A DNA stretch of 44,170 nucleotides from positions 1-44,170 of the forward strand of contig JAEKKN010000051.1 in assembly GCA_019510305.1 (NCBI GenBank). The letters are read 5' to 3'. This document shows, piece after piece, positions 25,959-33,957 of this stretch. The notes beneath the pieces are model-generated. The model was given only the letters and a program-made list of their open reading frames with translations, searched no databases and was not told the DNA's origin. Made by a program: the position numbers and the translations under genes. This DNA is from Microbacterium sp. GTDB lineage: Bacteria > Actinomycetota > Actinomycetes > Actinomycetales > Microbacteriaceae. How positions within the stretch are numbered: the first letter of the stretch is position 1; each line of letters opens with the position of its first letter.

Positions 25959-26452
25959 CGATCCCCCGGGCACGACGACCACGCCGCGCCTGGTGGATTC
26001 TGCTCGCGCTCGGCGCGCTCGTCCTGCTCAGCGCCGCGGCGGTCGCGTTCAGCCCGGGATTCCGACTCGCGCCGCCCGCCGCCTTCGGCGAGGATCTCAC
26101 CGTCGAGCTGACGGAGGGCGACCACGCGATCTACGTGACGCCGTCGGATCAGTGGAGTGAGATCGAGTGCTCCGGAACGTTCCCCGGGGGTGGTGTGCTG
26201 CAGCTGAGGCCCGACATGACGCAGCAAGGCCTGGTGCTGCCCGAGGCGTGGGATTCCCAGGGAAGCTTCTCGGTGGGGGTTGCCGGCCCCGGCACGATCA
26301 CGTGCAACGGGCCCGTCACCGACGGCCGGTTCACGATCGGACCGGTGGTGACGTTCTTCACGGTCGTCGGCGCCGTCCTCCTCGCGATCCCCGGTCTTCT
26401 TCTCGTGATCGCCGGAGTGACCGTGCGCGTCGTGCAGTCCCGGCATCCGTAG
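25955..26452 (+). CDS. Hypothetical two-helix membrane protein
   Basis: This 165-residue protein has a basic N-terminus, one helix at about residues 13-33, an exported domain of about 95 residues with two Cys (IECSGTF and TITCNGP) that could form a disulfide, and a second helix at about 128-158. I do not recognise a family. ATGA overlap with the HxlR gene suggests co-translation, so it may share the oxidative or quinone response, but its role is unknown. Confidence 0.6.
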   Translation: MTIPRARRPRRAWWILLALGALVLLSAAAVAFSPGFRLAPPAAFGEDLTVELTEGDHAIYVTPSDQWSEIECSGTFPGGGVLQLRPDMTQQGLVLPEAWDSQGSFSVGVAGPGTITCNGPVTDGRFTIGPVVTFFTVVGAVLLAIPGLLLVIAGVTVRVVQSRHP

Positions 26453-26500
26453 GTTGTCCCTGGATGCTCCGTCGGATGCCCCGCAGCTAGACGGCCGGAC

Positions 26501-28039
26501 TCACCAGGGGCTGGGCTCGTAGTCCTTCAGGAACACGCCGTGCACGTCTTCACCGGCCTCGCCGCGCACGATCGGGTCGTACACGCGGGCTGCGCCGTCG
26601 ACGAGGTCGAGCGGAGCGTGGAAACCCTCCTCGGCCAAGCGCACTTTGGTGAAGTGCGGACGCTCGTCGGTGATCCAGCCGGTGTCGACGGCGGTCATCA
26701 GGATGCCGTCGGTCTCGAGCATCTCGCCGGCGCTGGTGCGCGTGAGCATGTTCAGCGCGGCCTTCGCCATGTTCGTGTGCGGGTGGCCGGGGCCCTTGTA
26801 CCGGCGGGAGAACTGCCCCTCCATCGCCGAGACGTTGACCACGTACTTGCGGTGCGATGCGGATGCCGCCATCGACGGACGCAAGCGGCTGATGAGCAGG
26901 AAGGGAGCCGTGGTGTTGCACAGCTGCACCTCGAGCATCTCGAGCGGGTCGACCTGGTCGACCGATTGCACCCAGCTGTTCACGCGGTTGACGTCGGGCA
27001 CGAGACCTCCGGCGTCGATCGCAGTGCCGTCGGCGTGCTTCTCGAGCGACGACGACCCCGGCGCCATGGCGAGCCGGGCGAGGTCTTCGGCCGTGAGCGC
27101 CTGCCCGCCCTGCTCCGCGACCGTGCCCCCGAGGGCTGCGACCGACAGCAGCGGATGCGCGTCGACCGACGCCTGCAGCGCCTGCGGATGCTGATCGTTC
27201 GTGTGTCCGAAGGTCTCCATCTCGGGAAGCGGTCCGTCGGGAAGCGGCTGCAGCTCGGCATCCGCCAGCAGCGAGTATGCACCCGGCGAGCGCCGAACGG
27301 TCTGCGCGGCGTTGTTGATGAGGATGTCGAGCGGCCCCTGGGCCGCGACGGAGTCGGCGAGGCCGATCACCTGCGCAGGGTCCCGCAGGTCGATGCCGAC
27401 CACGCGCAAGCGGTGCAGCCAGTCGCCCGAGTCGGGCAGCGCCGAGAAACGGCGGACGGCATCCCGCGGGAAGCGCGTCGTGATCGTGGTGTGCGCGCCG
27501 TCACGGAGCAGGCGGAGCGCGATGTGCATGCCGATCTTCGCGCGGCCGCCCGTGAGCAAGGCGCGCTTGCCGGTGAGGTCGGTGCGGGCGTTGCGCTTGC
27601 CGTGGCTGAATCGGGCGCAGTCAGGGCAGAGCTGGTGGTAGAACGCGTCGACGAGCGTGTACGGCTGCTTGCAGATGTAGCAGTTGCGCGGTTTGATCAG
27701 CTCGCCCGCGATCGGTGCGTCGACGACGCTCGAGGCGAGGTCGTTTCCGCGGGTCTCGTCGTCGATGCGGTCGGGCGCCCCTGTCGCCGTGCGGGCGACG
27801 ACGGCCTTGTCCGCCTCGGCGATCGCGTCGCGGATCTCCTTGCGACGCACGCGCTTGACAGCCTTGAACATCGCGGCGGTGGCGTGGCGGACGGCGATGA
27901 AGTCGGGATGCTCGTTGTCGATCTCGTGCAGTTCGGAGAGGACGCGCAGGGTGGTGGCGAGATCGTCGGGGTCGACGCCGGCACCCAGATCGGCCCCCTC
28001 TGGGCCCCTGAGCTCGTCGAAGGGTGCGGTGTCGGTCAT
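26501..28039 (-). CDS. SDR-family oxidoreductase with N-terminal zinc ribbon, atypical active site
   Basis: 512 residues. The N-terminal part is helical, followed by a zinc-ribbon-like pair CYICKQ and CPDC (about residues 115-135), then a Rossmann domain starting RALLTGGRAKIGMHIAL and containing LINNAAQTVRR. The catalytic Ser is visible in VNVSAMEGQF, but the usual YxxxK reads HTNMAK, with Thr where Tyr is expected. A long insertion separates NNAA from the active site. It is therefore an unusual SDR, possibly non-catalytic or with a shifted base. ATG 28039 is chosen from the domain; the open frame beyond has no family sequence. No operon partner is visible. Confidence 0.72.
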   Translation of the reverse strand: MTDTAPFDELRGPEGADLGAGVDPDDLATTLRVLSELHEIDNEHPDFIAVRHATAAMFKAVKRVRRKEIRDAIAEADKAVVARTATGAPDRIDDETRGNDLASSVVDAPIAGELIKPRNCYICKQPYTLVDAFYHQLCPDCARFSHGKRNARTDLTGKRALLTGGRAKIGMHIALRLLRDGAHTTITTRFPRDAVRRFSALPDSGDWLHRLRVVGIDLRDPAQVIGLADSVAAQGPLDILINNAAQTVRRSPGAYSLLADAELQPLPDGPLPEMETFGHTNDQHPQALQASVDAHPLLSVAALGGTVAEQGGQALTAEDLARLAMAPGSSSLEKHADGTAIDAGGLVPDVNRVNSWVQSVDQVDPLEMLEVQLCNTTAPFLLISRLRPSMAASASHRKYVVNVSAMEGQFSRRYKGPGHPHTNMAKAALNMLTRTSAGEMLETDGILMTAVDTGWITDERPHFTKVRLAEEGFHAPLDLVDGAARVYDPIVRGEAGEDVHGVFLKDYEPSPW

Positions 28040-28231
28040 TGTGCCGATTTTACGCGAGAGTCCTGAGGGTCGGCCCGCGTCGGCTGCAGGCGCCGTCGCC
28101 TGACGCACGCGCTCGGGCGGCGAACGCTCGCTCGGGCTGAGGAATGCCTCGCGAGCCTCCTCCCGAACGCGAGAACTCCTCCCGAACATGCAGGGAGCAG
28201 GGTCGCGCGGGCGCGGGTGGACAATGGTCGC

Positions 28232-28669
28232 ATGATCGACCCGCACATCCTCGGCCCGGGGCTTCTGCCGACTCCGTTCACGGCAGCCGAGATCCGCGAT
28301 GCGACCGGACGAGGCAAGACCATCAGAATCCGCATCGACCTCCCTGATGGAACGGCATCGTCCCGATACAACAGGTTCAGCGAGACGGATGCCGAGGGCG
28401 CCACGCTCGAGCGCTGGTCGAACGACGACCGGTCCGACCTGTCGGCGAACCGGGTGACCTGGCTCGAGCTGCAGCAGCACGCAGCCTTCGACGCCGAGAC
28501 GACCTCGGTCTCGAGCGAGACCCTGTCGATTCCGCTCGGCGAGGTCGAATGCCTTCGCTACGACACCGAGGACGGCACCTTCTGGTTCTCGGTCGCCCAC
28601 CCCGGGATGCCGGTGCAATACGAGTCGGGCGGAGTCCGCACGACCGTGGTCGGTGTCGAGTACGACTGA
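28232..28669 (+). CDS. Hypothetical protein
   Basis: This 145-residue soluble, acidic protein (MIDPHILGPGLLPTPFTAAEIRDAT) is predicted mainly beta-stranded. It contains a motif-like run YNRFSETDAEGATLERW and ends TTVVGVEYD. I know no characterised family. Its start is supported by GACAAT at 28220-28225 placed 6 nt before the ATG. Two imperfect copies of CTCCTCCCGAAC (about 28157-28168 and 28177-28188) lie upstream. Confidence 0.6.
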   Translation: MIDPHILGPGLLPTPFTAAEIRDATGRGKTIRIRIDLPDGTASSRYNRFSETDAEGATLERWSNDDRSDLSANRVTWLELQQHAAFDAETTSVSSETLSIPLGEVECLRYDTEDGTFWFSVAHPGMPVQYESGGVRTTVVGVEYD

Positions 28670-28722
28670 CCCGGGCCGCATCCGCGGCCCGCCGCAGGCT
28701 CCCGCCCGAGCATCCGCCGTCC

Positions 28723-28869
28723 CGTTCCGGTTGCAGTTCGCGCTGCCTCCGGCATCCGTCGTTCGCTTCCGGTCGCGATTCGTGCCGCCTCGGATCGATT
28801 CCGGCGGCACCAAGTGCGACCGGAACGCCGCGCGCAGCCGCCCACCCGGCACGAACTGCGACCGGAATG
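28723..28869. repeat. Nested inverted-repeat element (BIME-like), four arms
   Basis: Four related arms of about 20 bp with consensus CGTTCCGGTCGCAGTTCGTG lie at 28723-28743, 28764-28786, 28806-28827 (inverted) and 28848-28869 (inverted). The inner pair continues into GTGCCGCC...GGCGGCAC around a centre near 28796, so the whole 147 bp could fold as a double-nested hairpin. It occupies most of the 270-bp gap between two convergent genes and has no coding support. Confidence 0.7.
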
Positions 28870-28939
28870 CTCGGCGAGCAGCGCCCCCGGCACGCCGAAG
28901 ACGGGCCCGGGGGAACCGGACCCGCCTCATGCGCTCACC

Positions 28940-30151
28940 TCAGTGCTCGACCGCTCCGACCACGACGAACTCGCCGGGCACCTCGTCGAGCTCCTGCGAG
29001 GCGATGATCTCGCCGGAGTGCAGGTCGACGGCGTGGATGCTGTTCGCCGCCGGCTCGCTCACGTACGCGATGTCGCCGACGACCTTCAGCCCAGGGTGCG
29101 GGTTCTGCCACTCCACCGGGCTCTCCCACGGCTCGATGACAGGCCAGGAATCCTGCACGGCGCCGGTCTCGTCGAGCGAATACAGCGAGCCGTCGGCGCT
29201 GAGCAGCACGATGCCGTCGTGCTCATCGCGGCCGACTCCGCGCCAGGTGTACTCGACGCCCTCGGGGAGCTGGACGACCGACAGGGTCTGCGCCTCGGCG
29301 TCGACGAGCGTCAGCGCTGAGAGCAGGTAGCCCTCGGCGTCGGGGTCGCTCTTGTAGTCGCCGACCGCGATGGGGCTCGTGTCGGTCACGTAGGCGTTGC
29401 CGGTGCGGCCGAACTCGTCGGGGGCGTCGAGCTTGGTGAACGCTCCGTCCGAGAACAGCAGCACGCCGTCTTCGCAGCCGAACACGACGGCCTCGTCCTT
29501 CACCGCGCCCTCGCCGTGCACGGCGGGGCAGGTCTCGTTGCGCGCGAGCTCGGTGCCGTCGGCGTCGAGGTGGCGCACACCGCTGCGCGACTCGGAGGTG
29601 CCGATGGTCGACAGGCTGGTGCCGTCGGACAGCTCGATCGCGACACCGTGATGCGCTGCGTCAGAGGACAGTGTGTCGAACGGGGGGAGTTCGCCGGTGC
29701 CGATCGCGTCAGTGTCGAAGATGCGCACGTCGCCGGTGGCGTCGTCGAAGAGCGCGGTGCGCCCGGCGTGGGGGGTGACGTGTCCGGGCGTCGCAGCGTC
29801 GAACACCTCGCCGGTGAACGCGACCTCTCCCGACGCGATACCCGTGTCGAGCACGTGGAATCCGCCGTCGGTGGTGACGAACACGTGTCCGTCGGCGTCG
29901 CCAGCGGTGCTCACGCGGAGGTAGCCGGGCAGCTCGGCCTCACCCACCGGTTCGAGGGTCTCGCCGTCGAGCACGAGGACTCCGCCGTCGTAGGCGATGG
30001 CGACTCGAGTGCCGTTGTCGACGGCGGCGCTCTCGGATTCAGGGGCGGGCGCGGATGCCGGGGCGCTGGCGCCCGCGCATCCTGCGAGGGTCACCGCAGC
30101 GAGCGCGGCGGCGGCGCCGGCCGCGAGACGATGTCGGACAGGACGGAACAT
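28940..30151 (-). CDS. AztD-like zinc metallochaperone lipoprotein (beta-propeller)
   Basis: This 403-residue exported protein has lipobox TLAGC (Cys25) and a mature part of beta-propeller repeats: AIAYDGGVLVLDGETLEPV, FVTTDGGFHVLDTG, TPHAGRTALFDDATGDVRIFD, CPAVHGEGAVKDEAVVFGCEDGVLLF and AANSIHAVDLHSGEIIAS. These match the pattern I know for AztD, the chaperone that passes zinc to the AztC binding protein of an ABC importer. No aztABC genes are adjacent. It lies 57 bp after another propeller lipoprotein and probably shares its Zur-type promoter. Confidence 0.78.
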   Translation of the reverse strand: MFRPVRHRLAAGAAAALAAVTLAGCAGASAPASAPAPESESAAVDNGTRVAIAYDGGVLVLDGETLEPVGEAELPGYLRVSTAGDADGHVFVTTDGGFHVLDTGIASGEVAFTGEVFDAATPGHVTPHAGRTALFDDATGDVRIFDTDAIGTGELPPFDTLSSDAAHHGVAIELSDGTSLSTIGTSESRSGVRHLDADGTELARNETCPAVHGEGAVKDEAVVFGCEDGVLLFSDGAFTKLDAPDEFGRTGNAYVTDTSPIAVGDYKSDPDAEGYLLSALTLVDAEAQTLSVVQLPEGVEYTWRGVGRDEHDGIVLLSADGSLYSLDETGAVQDSWPVIEPWESPVEWQNPHPGLKVVGDIAYVSEPAANSIHAVDLHSGEIIASQELDEVPGEFVVVGAVEH

Positions 30152-30208
30152 GATGTTCTCTCTTTCTCTTGGTGCTTTCGGGGATGCTTCTGGGGCTGCG
30201 TGTGTCCG

Positions 30209-31390
30209 TCAGCCGACGAGCTCGACGGCCCACAGGCGCAGGTCCGAGAACGTGCGGGTGACCCGGCCGTCGTCGAGGTCTATCTCGTGCACGGACCCCG
30301 TGGCGGGATCGGGGACGTAGGCGTGATCGCCGTCGACGAGCAGCTGCAGCCGCTCGCTCAGCGCGGGGTCCGCGAGGGCATCGGCGAGGAGCGGATCGGT
30401 GCGGGCGAGCACGGTCCCGTCGGCGGCGAGAATCCGCACGGACCCGTCGGAGGCGATCACGGCGGTGCGCCCGTCATCGTCGCCGATCGCGGCAGCGTCG
30501 ACGAGGGGCACATCCGAGGTGAGAAGAGTCCAGGTGCGCTCGCGCACATCGAGCAGCCAGGCGCCGCCATCGACCGAGACGCCGGCGAGATCGGGCCGGT
30601 CGGGTCTCCCTGACAGCGTGAGCGCAGGGGCGGCGACGCCTGCCGGGTAGGGGATCGACTCGGATGACACCGTGCCGTCGACCTCGCGGCTGACGAGCAC
30701 GGCGCCTTCGGCGCACGCGAACACCGTCCCGACGCGCGTGAGGTCGACGTCGCTCGCCGCCTGGCACGGAACAGCGGAGGCGTCGACCCCCGCGATTCCG
30801 GCATCCGTCGCGATGAGAAGGTGACCGGCGACGACGATCGCCGGTCCCCCGCCGTCGATCGCGGAGCGTGCCGGATCGACGGCGCCCTCGCCCAGCGGCT
30901 CGTGCTCGAGGACTGCTGCCTCGTCCTCGAAGCGGATGACGGTCGCATCCGCACCGACCCCGATGAGCGCCTGACCGTCGCCGTCGACCGCCCCGACCGT
31001 TCGCGGTTCACCGCGGAAGTAGTGCGAATGATCGCCGTGCGGCATGGTCCACCGCCCCGAGTCGACGACCTCGACGGCGCCCTCACGCACGACGTAGACG
31101 AAGCGTCCGGTCCCCTCGACGCCTGCGACCCGCTCGGACTGCGGTTCGGCGATGACCTGGCGATCTTCGGTGGCGAGGTCGAGGAGGGTGAGCCCGCCAC
31201 GCTCGTCGGCGATGATCAGCGCTCGCGCCGGCTCGGCGACCTCTGCCGCTCCGCCGCCGTCAACGCCGTCGCCGTCGAGTGCGGTCGCGGCGATCTCCGG
31301 CCTTTCGGGTGCCGCGCACCCGACGACGGCGCAGGCGAGGAACGTGGTCGCGAGGAGCGCCGCGGCGCGGCGGCGGAAGGTCGTGGTCAC
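30209..31390 (-). CDS. Propeller lipoprotein with His cluster, probable zinc-responsive
   Basis: This 393-residue lipoprotein has lipobox AVVGC (Cys25). Its mature part resembles the downstream AztD-like protein at low similarity, with propeller-like repeats (IADERGGLTLLDL, VSVDGGAWLLDV, ATGSVHEIDLDDG). A His cluster MPHGDHSHYF (His118, 121, 123) is the kind of metal site found in zinc-handling proteins. It starts with GTG 31390, 15 bp from a Zur-type box, with only a weak ribosome site. It is probably the first gene of a two-gene zinc-starvation operon. Confidence 0.65.
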   Translation of the reverse strand: MTTTFRRRAAALLATTFLACAVVGCAAPERPEIAATALDGDGVDGGGAAEVAEPARALIIADERGGLTLLDLATEDRQVIAEPQSERVAGVEGTGRFVYVVREGAVEVVDSGRWTMPHGDHSHYFRGEPRTVGAVDGDGQALIGVGADATVIRFEDEAAVLEHEPLGEGAVDPARSAIDGGGPAIVVAGHLLIATDAGIAGVDASAVPCQAASDVDLTRVGTVFACAEGAVLVSREVDGTVSSESIPYPAGVAAPALTLSGRPDRPDLAGVSVDGGAWLLDVRERTWTLLTSDVPLVDAAAIGDDDGRTAVIASDGSVRILAADGTVLARTDPLLADALADPALSERLQLLVDGDHAYVPDPATGSVHEIDLDDGRVTRTFSDLRLWAVELVG

Positions 31391-31405
31391 AGGACGCCAC
31401 TTTAT

Positions 31406-31420
31406 TGATAACGATTCTCA
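31406..31420. promoter_or_regulatory. Zur-type operator TGATAACGATTCTCA
   Basis: This is a 7-1-7 inverted repeat of the form TGAnAAnnnTTnTCA, matching Fur/Zur-family boxes of Actinomycetota. It lies in an AT-rich stretch 15 bp upstream of the GTG of the first lipoprotein gene, where it would cover the promoter. Its neighbours favour Zur over an iron regulator. Confidence 0.78.
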
Positions 31421-31525
31421 ATATCAAATCAGAAGCGCGTTCTTCGCCTCTTTCGCCGGGGTCTGAGGTCGCTGCCCGTCGAGGGATGCCGCGTGGTCGC
31501 AGGCGCGAACGTCGGCGGCCCGGCG

Positions 31526-31531
31526 TATCGT
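31526..31531 (+). promoter_or_regulatory. -10 box TATCGT, leaderless start of the M4 protease gene
   Basis: TATCGT, then 6 nt, then the ATG at 31538. Confidence 0.5.
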
Positions 31532-31537
31532 CGAGGC

Positions 31538-32623
31538 ATGAGCAGCCACGCAGGATCCCCCGGAATCATCCCCTCCTATCTGCTTGCACGCCTCGCCGAA
31601 TCGGGAAGGTTCCCGGGAGCCGCGGCCGCCGCTCGGCAGACGCTGACGGCAGGGCGACCGCCGTTCCGCGCGCGCCTCGATCTGTCCATCGACGAGAACG
31701 GCGACCTGGTCGCGCAGTTGTCCGACGCGCCCAATCGCACGATCAGCGACGCGGGCAACACACAGAAGCTTCCGGGGATCGTCGTGCGCTCCGAAGACGA
31801 CGGCCCCGTCGCCGACGACGCGGTGAACCAGGCGTTCGACGGTCTCGGCGCCACGTTCGAGATGCTGCTCTCCGCCTTCCACCGCAACTCCCTCGACGAC
31901 GCCGGCGCCCCGCTCAACGCCTCGGTGCACTACGGCGTCGACTACGACAACGCCTTCTGGGACGGCGAGCGCATGGTGTTCGGCGATGGCGACGGCGAGG
32001 TCTTCACCGGCTTCACCGCCTCGACCACGGTCATCGGGCACGAGCTCGCGCACGGCGTCGTGCAGCACACCGCGAACCTCGAGTATCAGGGCCAGCCCGG
32101 CGCTCTGAACGAATCGATCGCCGACGTGTTCGGCGCGCTCACCGAGCAGCACCTGCTCGGGCAACCGGCGAACGAGGCGAGCTGGCTGATCGGGGCCGAG
32201 ATCTTCACGGATGCCGTTCAGGGCGAGGCCCTGCGTTCGATGCTGCATCCGGGCACCGCCTATGACGACGACGAGCTCGGCAAGGACCCGCAGCCCGATC
32301 ACATGGACGGGTTCGTCCGCACCACCGAAGACAACGGCGGAGTGCACATCAACTCCGGCATCCCGAACCGCGCTTTCGCCCTGTTCGCGACAGACCTCGG
32401 CGGCAACGCCTGGGAACGCGCCGGGCTGGTCTGGTACCGCGCTCTCACCGGCGGCCTGTCGAGCACCGCCACGTTTGCGGAGTTCGCCGAGGCGACGATC
32501 GTCGCGGCATCCGCTCTCGATCGCGAGACCGACGCGACGGTCGTCGAAGCAGCCGCTCGACGCGCGTGGACGACCGTGGGACTCTTGAAGGATGAGCGAG
32601 GCCCGTCCCCCCGAACGCGATGA
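31538..32623 (+). CDS. Protealysin-like M4 metallopeptidase
   Basis: This 361-residue thermolysin-family protease has zinc site HELAH (His168, Glu169, His172), third ligand Glu192 in GALNESIADVFG and the active-site His in GVHINSGIPNRAF. It has no signal peptide. A short N-terminal propeptide of about 45 residues includes IIPSYLLARLAESG, like the PPYML motif of protealysin-like proteases, in contrast to the long secreted thermolysin prodomain. The next gene, overlapping by 32 bp, looks like the matching inhibitor. In protealysin systems the protease acts inside the cell or leaves by a non-classical route. Confidence 0.88.
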   Translation: MSSHAGSPGIIPSYLLARLAESGRFPGAAAAARQTLTAGRPPFRARLDLSIDENGDLVAQLSDAPNRTISDAGNTQKLPGIVVRSEDDGPVADDAVNQAFDGLGATFEMLLSAFHRNSLDDAGAPLNASVHYGVDYDNAFWDGERMVFGDGDGEVFTGFTASTTVIGHELAHGVVQHTANLEYQGQPGALNESIADVFGALTEQHLLGQPANEASWLIGAEIFTDAVQGEALRSMLHPGTAYDDDELGKDPQPDHMDGFVRTTEDNGGVHINSGIPNRAFALFATDLGGNAWERAGLVWYRALTGGLSSTATFAEFAEATIVAASALDRETDATVVEAAARRAWTTVGLLKDERGPSPRTR

Positions 32624-32906
32624 TGCGCCTGTAGTGATCGCGGTGGTGCGCACCGGCGGCATCGCGGGCATCCGGCGACGCTGGCGGGTCGAGGCTCCCC
32701 CCGAAGAGGCCGGCGACTGGATCGCGCTGATCGACTCATGTCCGTGGGATGAGCCGACGCCCGACGGCACGGGTGCAGACCGATTCGTGTGGAGCATCCG
32801 CGCTCGTACTCCCGCGGAGCGCCGAGAGCACGAACTGCCCGACGGCGCCCTCGACGGCCCCTGGCGCGAGCTGGTCGACGCCGTGCGGGCCGCCTCCCGC
32901 TCCTGA
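32592..32906 (+). CDS. Emfourin-like protealysin inhibitor
   Basis: This 104-residue protein carries VIAVVRTGGIAGIRRRWRVE near the N-terminus and DRFVWSIRA followed by HELPDGALDGPWRELVDAV, as in emfourin, the tight-binding inhibitor encoded beside protealysin. Its overlap with the protease gene implies coupled expression and keeps the protease in check. ATG 32592 has GAAGG close upstream. Assignment rests on the motif pattern and the strongly conserved gene pairing. Confidence 0.8.
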   Translation: MSEARPPERDDAPVVIAVVRTGGIAGIRRRWRVEAPPEEAGDWIALIDSCPWDEPTPDGTGADRFVWSIRARTPAERREHELPDGALDGPWRELVDAVRAASRS

Positions 32907-32958
32907 CAGCTTCCGATGAGTCTCGCCCCTGACGCCCCGACCGGCGCACAATGGGGAC

Positions 32959-33174
32959 ATGGGACTTTTCCAGCAGCGCTCCGAAGAAGAGGAGAACCAG
33001 TGGGTTCTGCCCTCCGAGCCGCTCGCTCGCAGTGAGGCCGACCTTCTCGACGAGGTGCCGAGCGTCGATTCGCTCGATCTCGCCTTCGGCAATCCGGTCA
33101 CGTCGATCGTGTTCCCGGTCGCGCCGGTGCTGCAGGACGCCGAAGGCACGGAAACCGGCGAGCCCGAAGAGTGA
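32959..33174 (+). CDS. Small conserved-looking acidic protein, function unknown
   Basis: This 71-residue protein (MGLFQQRSEEEENQWVLPSEPLARSEAD ends in DAEGTETGEPEE) is very acidic at both ends with a hydrophobic centre (NPVTSIVFPVAPVL). I recognise no domain. The start is supported by CACAAT at 32947-32952, 6 nt before the ATG. It ends 10 bp before the kinase-fold gene, so the two are probably co-transcribed. Confidence 0.6.
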   Translation: MGLFQQRSEEEENQWVLPSEPLARSEADLLDEVPSVDSLDLAFGNPVTSIVFPVAPVLQDAEGTETGEPEE

Positions 33175-33184
33175 TCCGACCCTG

Positions 33185-33850
33185 ATGCCGCTCGTCATCG
33201 CGCTCGGCGCGGATGCTGATCACCGCGCCGCCGAACAGGCTCACCTCGCCGCGGGCTGGACTCCGTGCGGGGCGGGCGATTGGGCGATCGCTCTCCGCTC
33301 CCCCGACGGGTCGGCGGTCGCGCGGATCAGCCCGTTCGACCCCACCGGCCCGTACACGGCCGAGCTGTACCGTCGCGCCGCACCCACGCGCCAGGTGCCG
33401 GTGCTCTTCGCGCACCGGCGTCTCGACGGAGGAGGTGACGTTCTCGTCATGGAGTGGCTGAGTCCGACGCAAGAGACGGATGCCGTGGCCTTCCTCGAGG
33501 CGATCGACGCGAGCGCCCCGGAGGTGGCGGTTCTCGCGGAGAGCGTGCGCAGCATCCACACCCAAGCGATCGAGGAGCTGCCGTGGTGCGGCCCTCTCGA
33601 TGCGAACCCGGCGAATGTGATGCGCGGTTCTGATGGCCGGCTCGTGCTCACCGACCCCTACTACGCCGACGGGCCCAGTCTCTATGCGACTGCCGGCTCG
33701 GACCCGGATGCCGTGGTCGCGCGTATTCCCGAAGACCGGCGGCGCTTCATGACCGAGATCCCGCTGGCGTACTCCGGTCCGTGGCCCGAGGGGGAGCGCG
33801 CGGAGATGCGCCGCGGTCTGGCTGCGGCCGATGCGCGGCTGGCGGGCTGA
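33185..33850 (+). CDS. Small kinase-fold protein (aminoglycoside phosphotransferase-like)
   Basis: 221 residues. The catalytic-loop-like segment CGPLDANPANVMRGSDGRLVLTDPYYADG resembles the HxDxxxxN...D loops of APH/choline-kinase folds, with Asn in NPANVM and metal Asp in LTDPY. The expected catalytic Asp may be the one in GPLDA, and the initial His is absent. An N-lobe with VARISPFDPTG and a linker LVMEWLSP are consistent. It is short for the family, so a reduced N-lobe is likely. No antibiotic-resistance role should be assumed. Confidence 0.6.
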   Translation: MPLVIALGADADHRAAEQAHLAAGWTPCGAGDWAIALRSPDGSAVARISPFDPTGPYTAELYRRAAPTRQVPVLFAHRRLDGGGDVLVMEWLSPTQETDAVAFLEAIDASAPEVAVLAESVRSIHTQAIEELPWCGPLDANPANVMRGSDGRLVLTDPYYADGPSLYATAGSDPDAVVARIPEDRRRFMTEIPLAYSGPWPEGERAEMRRGLAAADARLAG

Positions 33851-33945
33851 GCACGGCGACTTCTCCGTGGATTCTCGCCGAGGGAAGCGCACGTCGCCGA
33901 GTTTGGAGCGCGCATGAGGCGACGGATGGGGTCGCCGGCCCCGGC

Positions 33946-33951
33946 TACGGT
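33946..33951 (+). promoter_or_regulatory. -10 box TACGGT, leaderless start of the RNase H gene
   Basis: TACGGT, then 6 nt (ggaggg), then the ATG at 33958. The GGAGGG is too close to the ATG to act as a normal ribosome site. Confidence 0.45.
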
Positions 33952-33957
33952 GGAGGG

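Noticed and set aside
26540..28066. 508-residue open frame opposite the SDR gene
   Set aside because: No domain, no start signal, and it mirrors codon positions of the SDR gene.
28723..28869. Transposon ends or a MITE
   Set aside because: No target-site duplication or transposase is visible. A REP/BIME-type element fits better, although a MITE cannot be fully excluded.
31424..32797. 457-residue open frame opposite the M4 protease
   Set aside because: The plus strand carries an intact zinc-protease signature; the antisense frame has no recognisable protein features.
33185..33850. Aminoglycoside resistance phosphotransferase
   Set aside because: Only a partial catalytic loop and a short N-lobe are present, so a resistance call would overstate the evidence.
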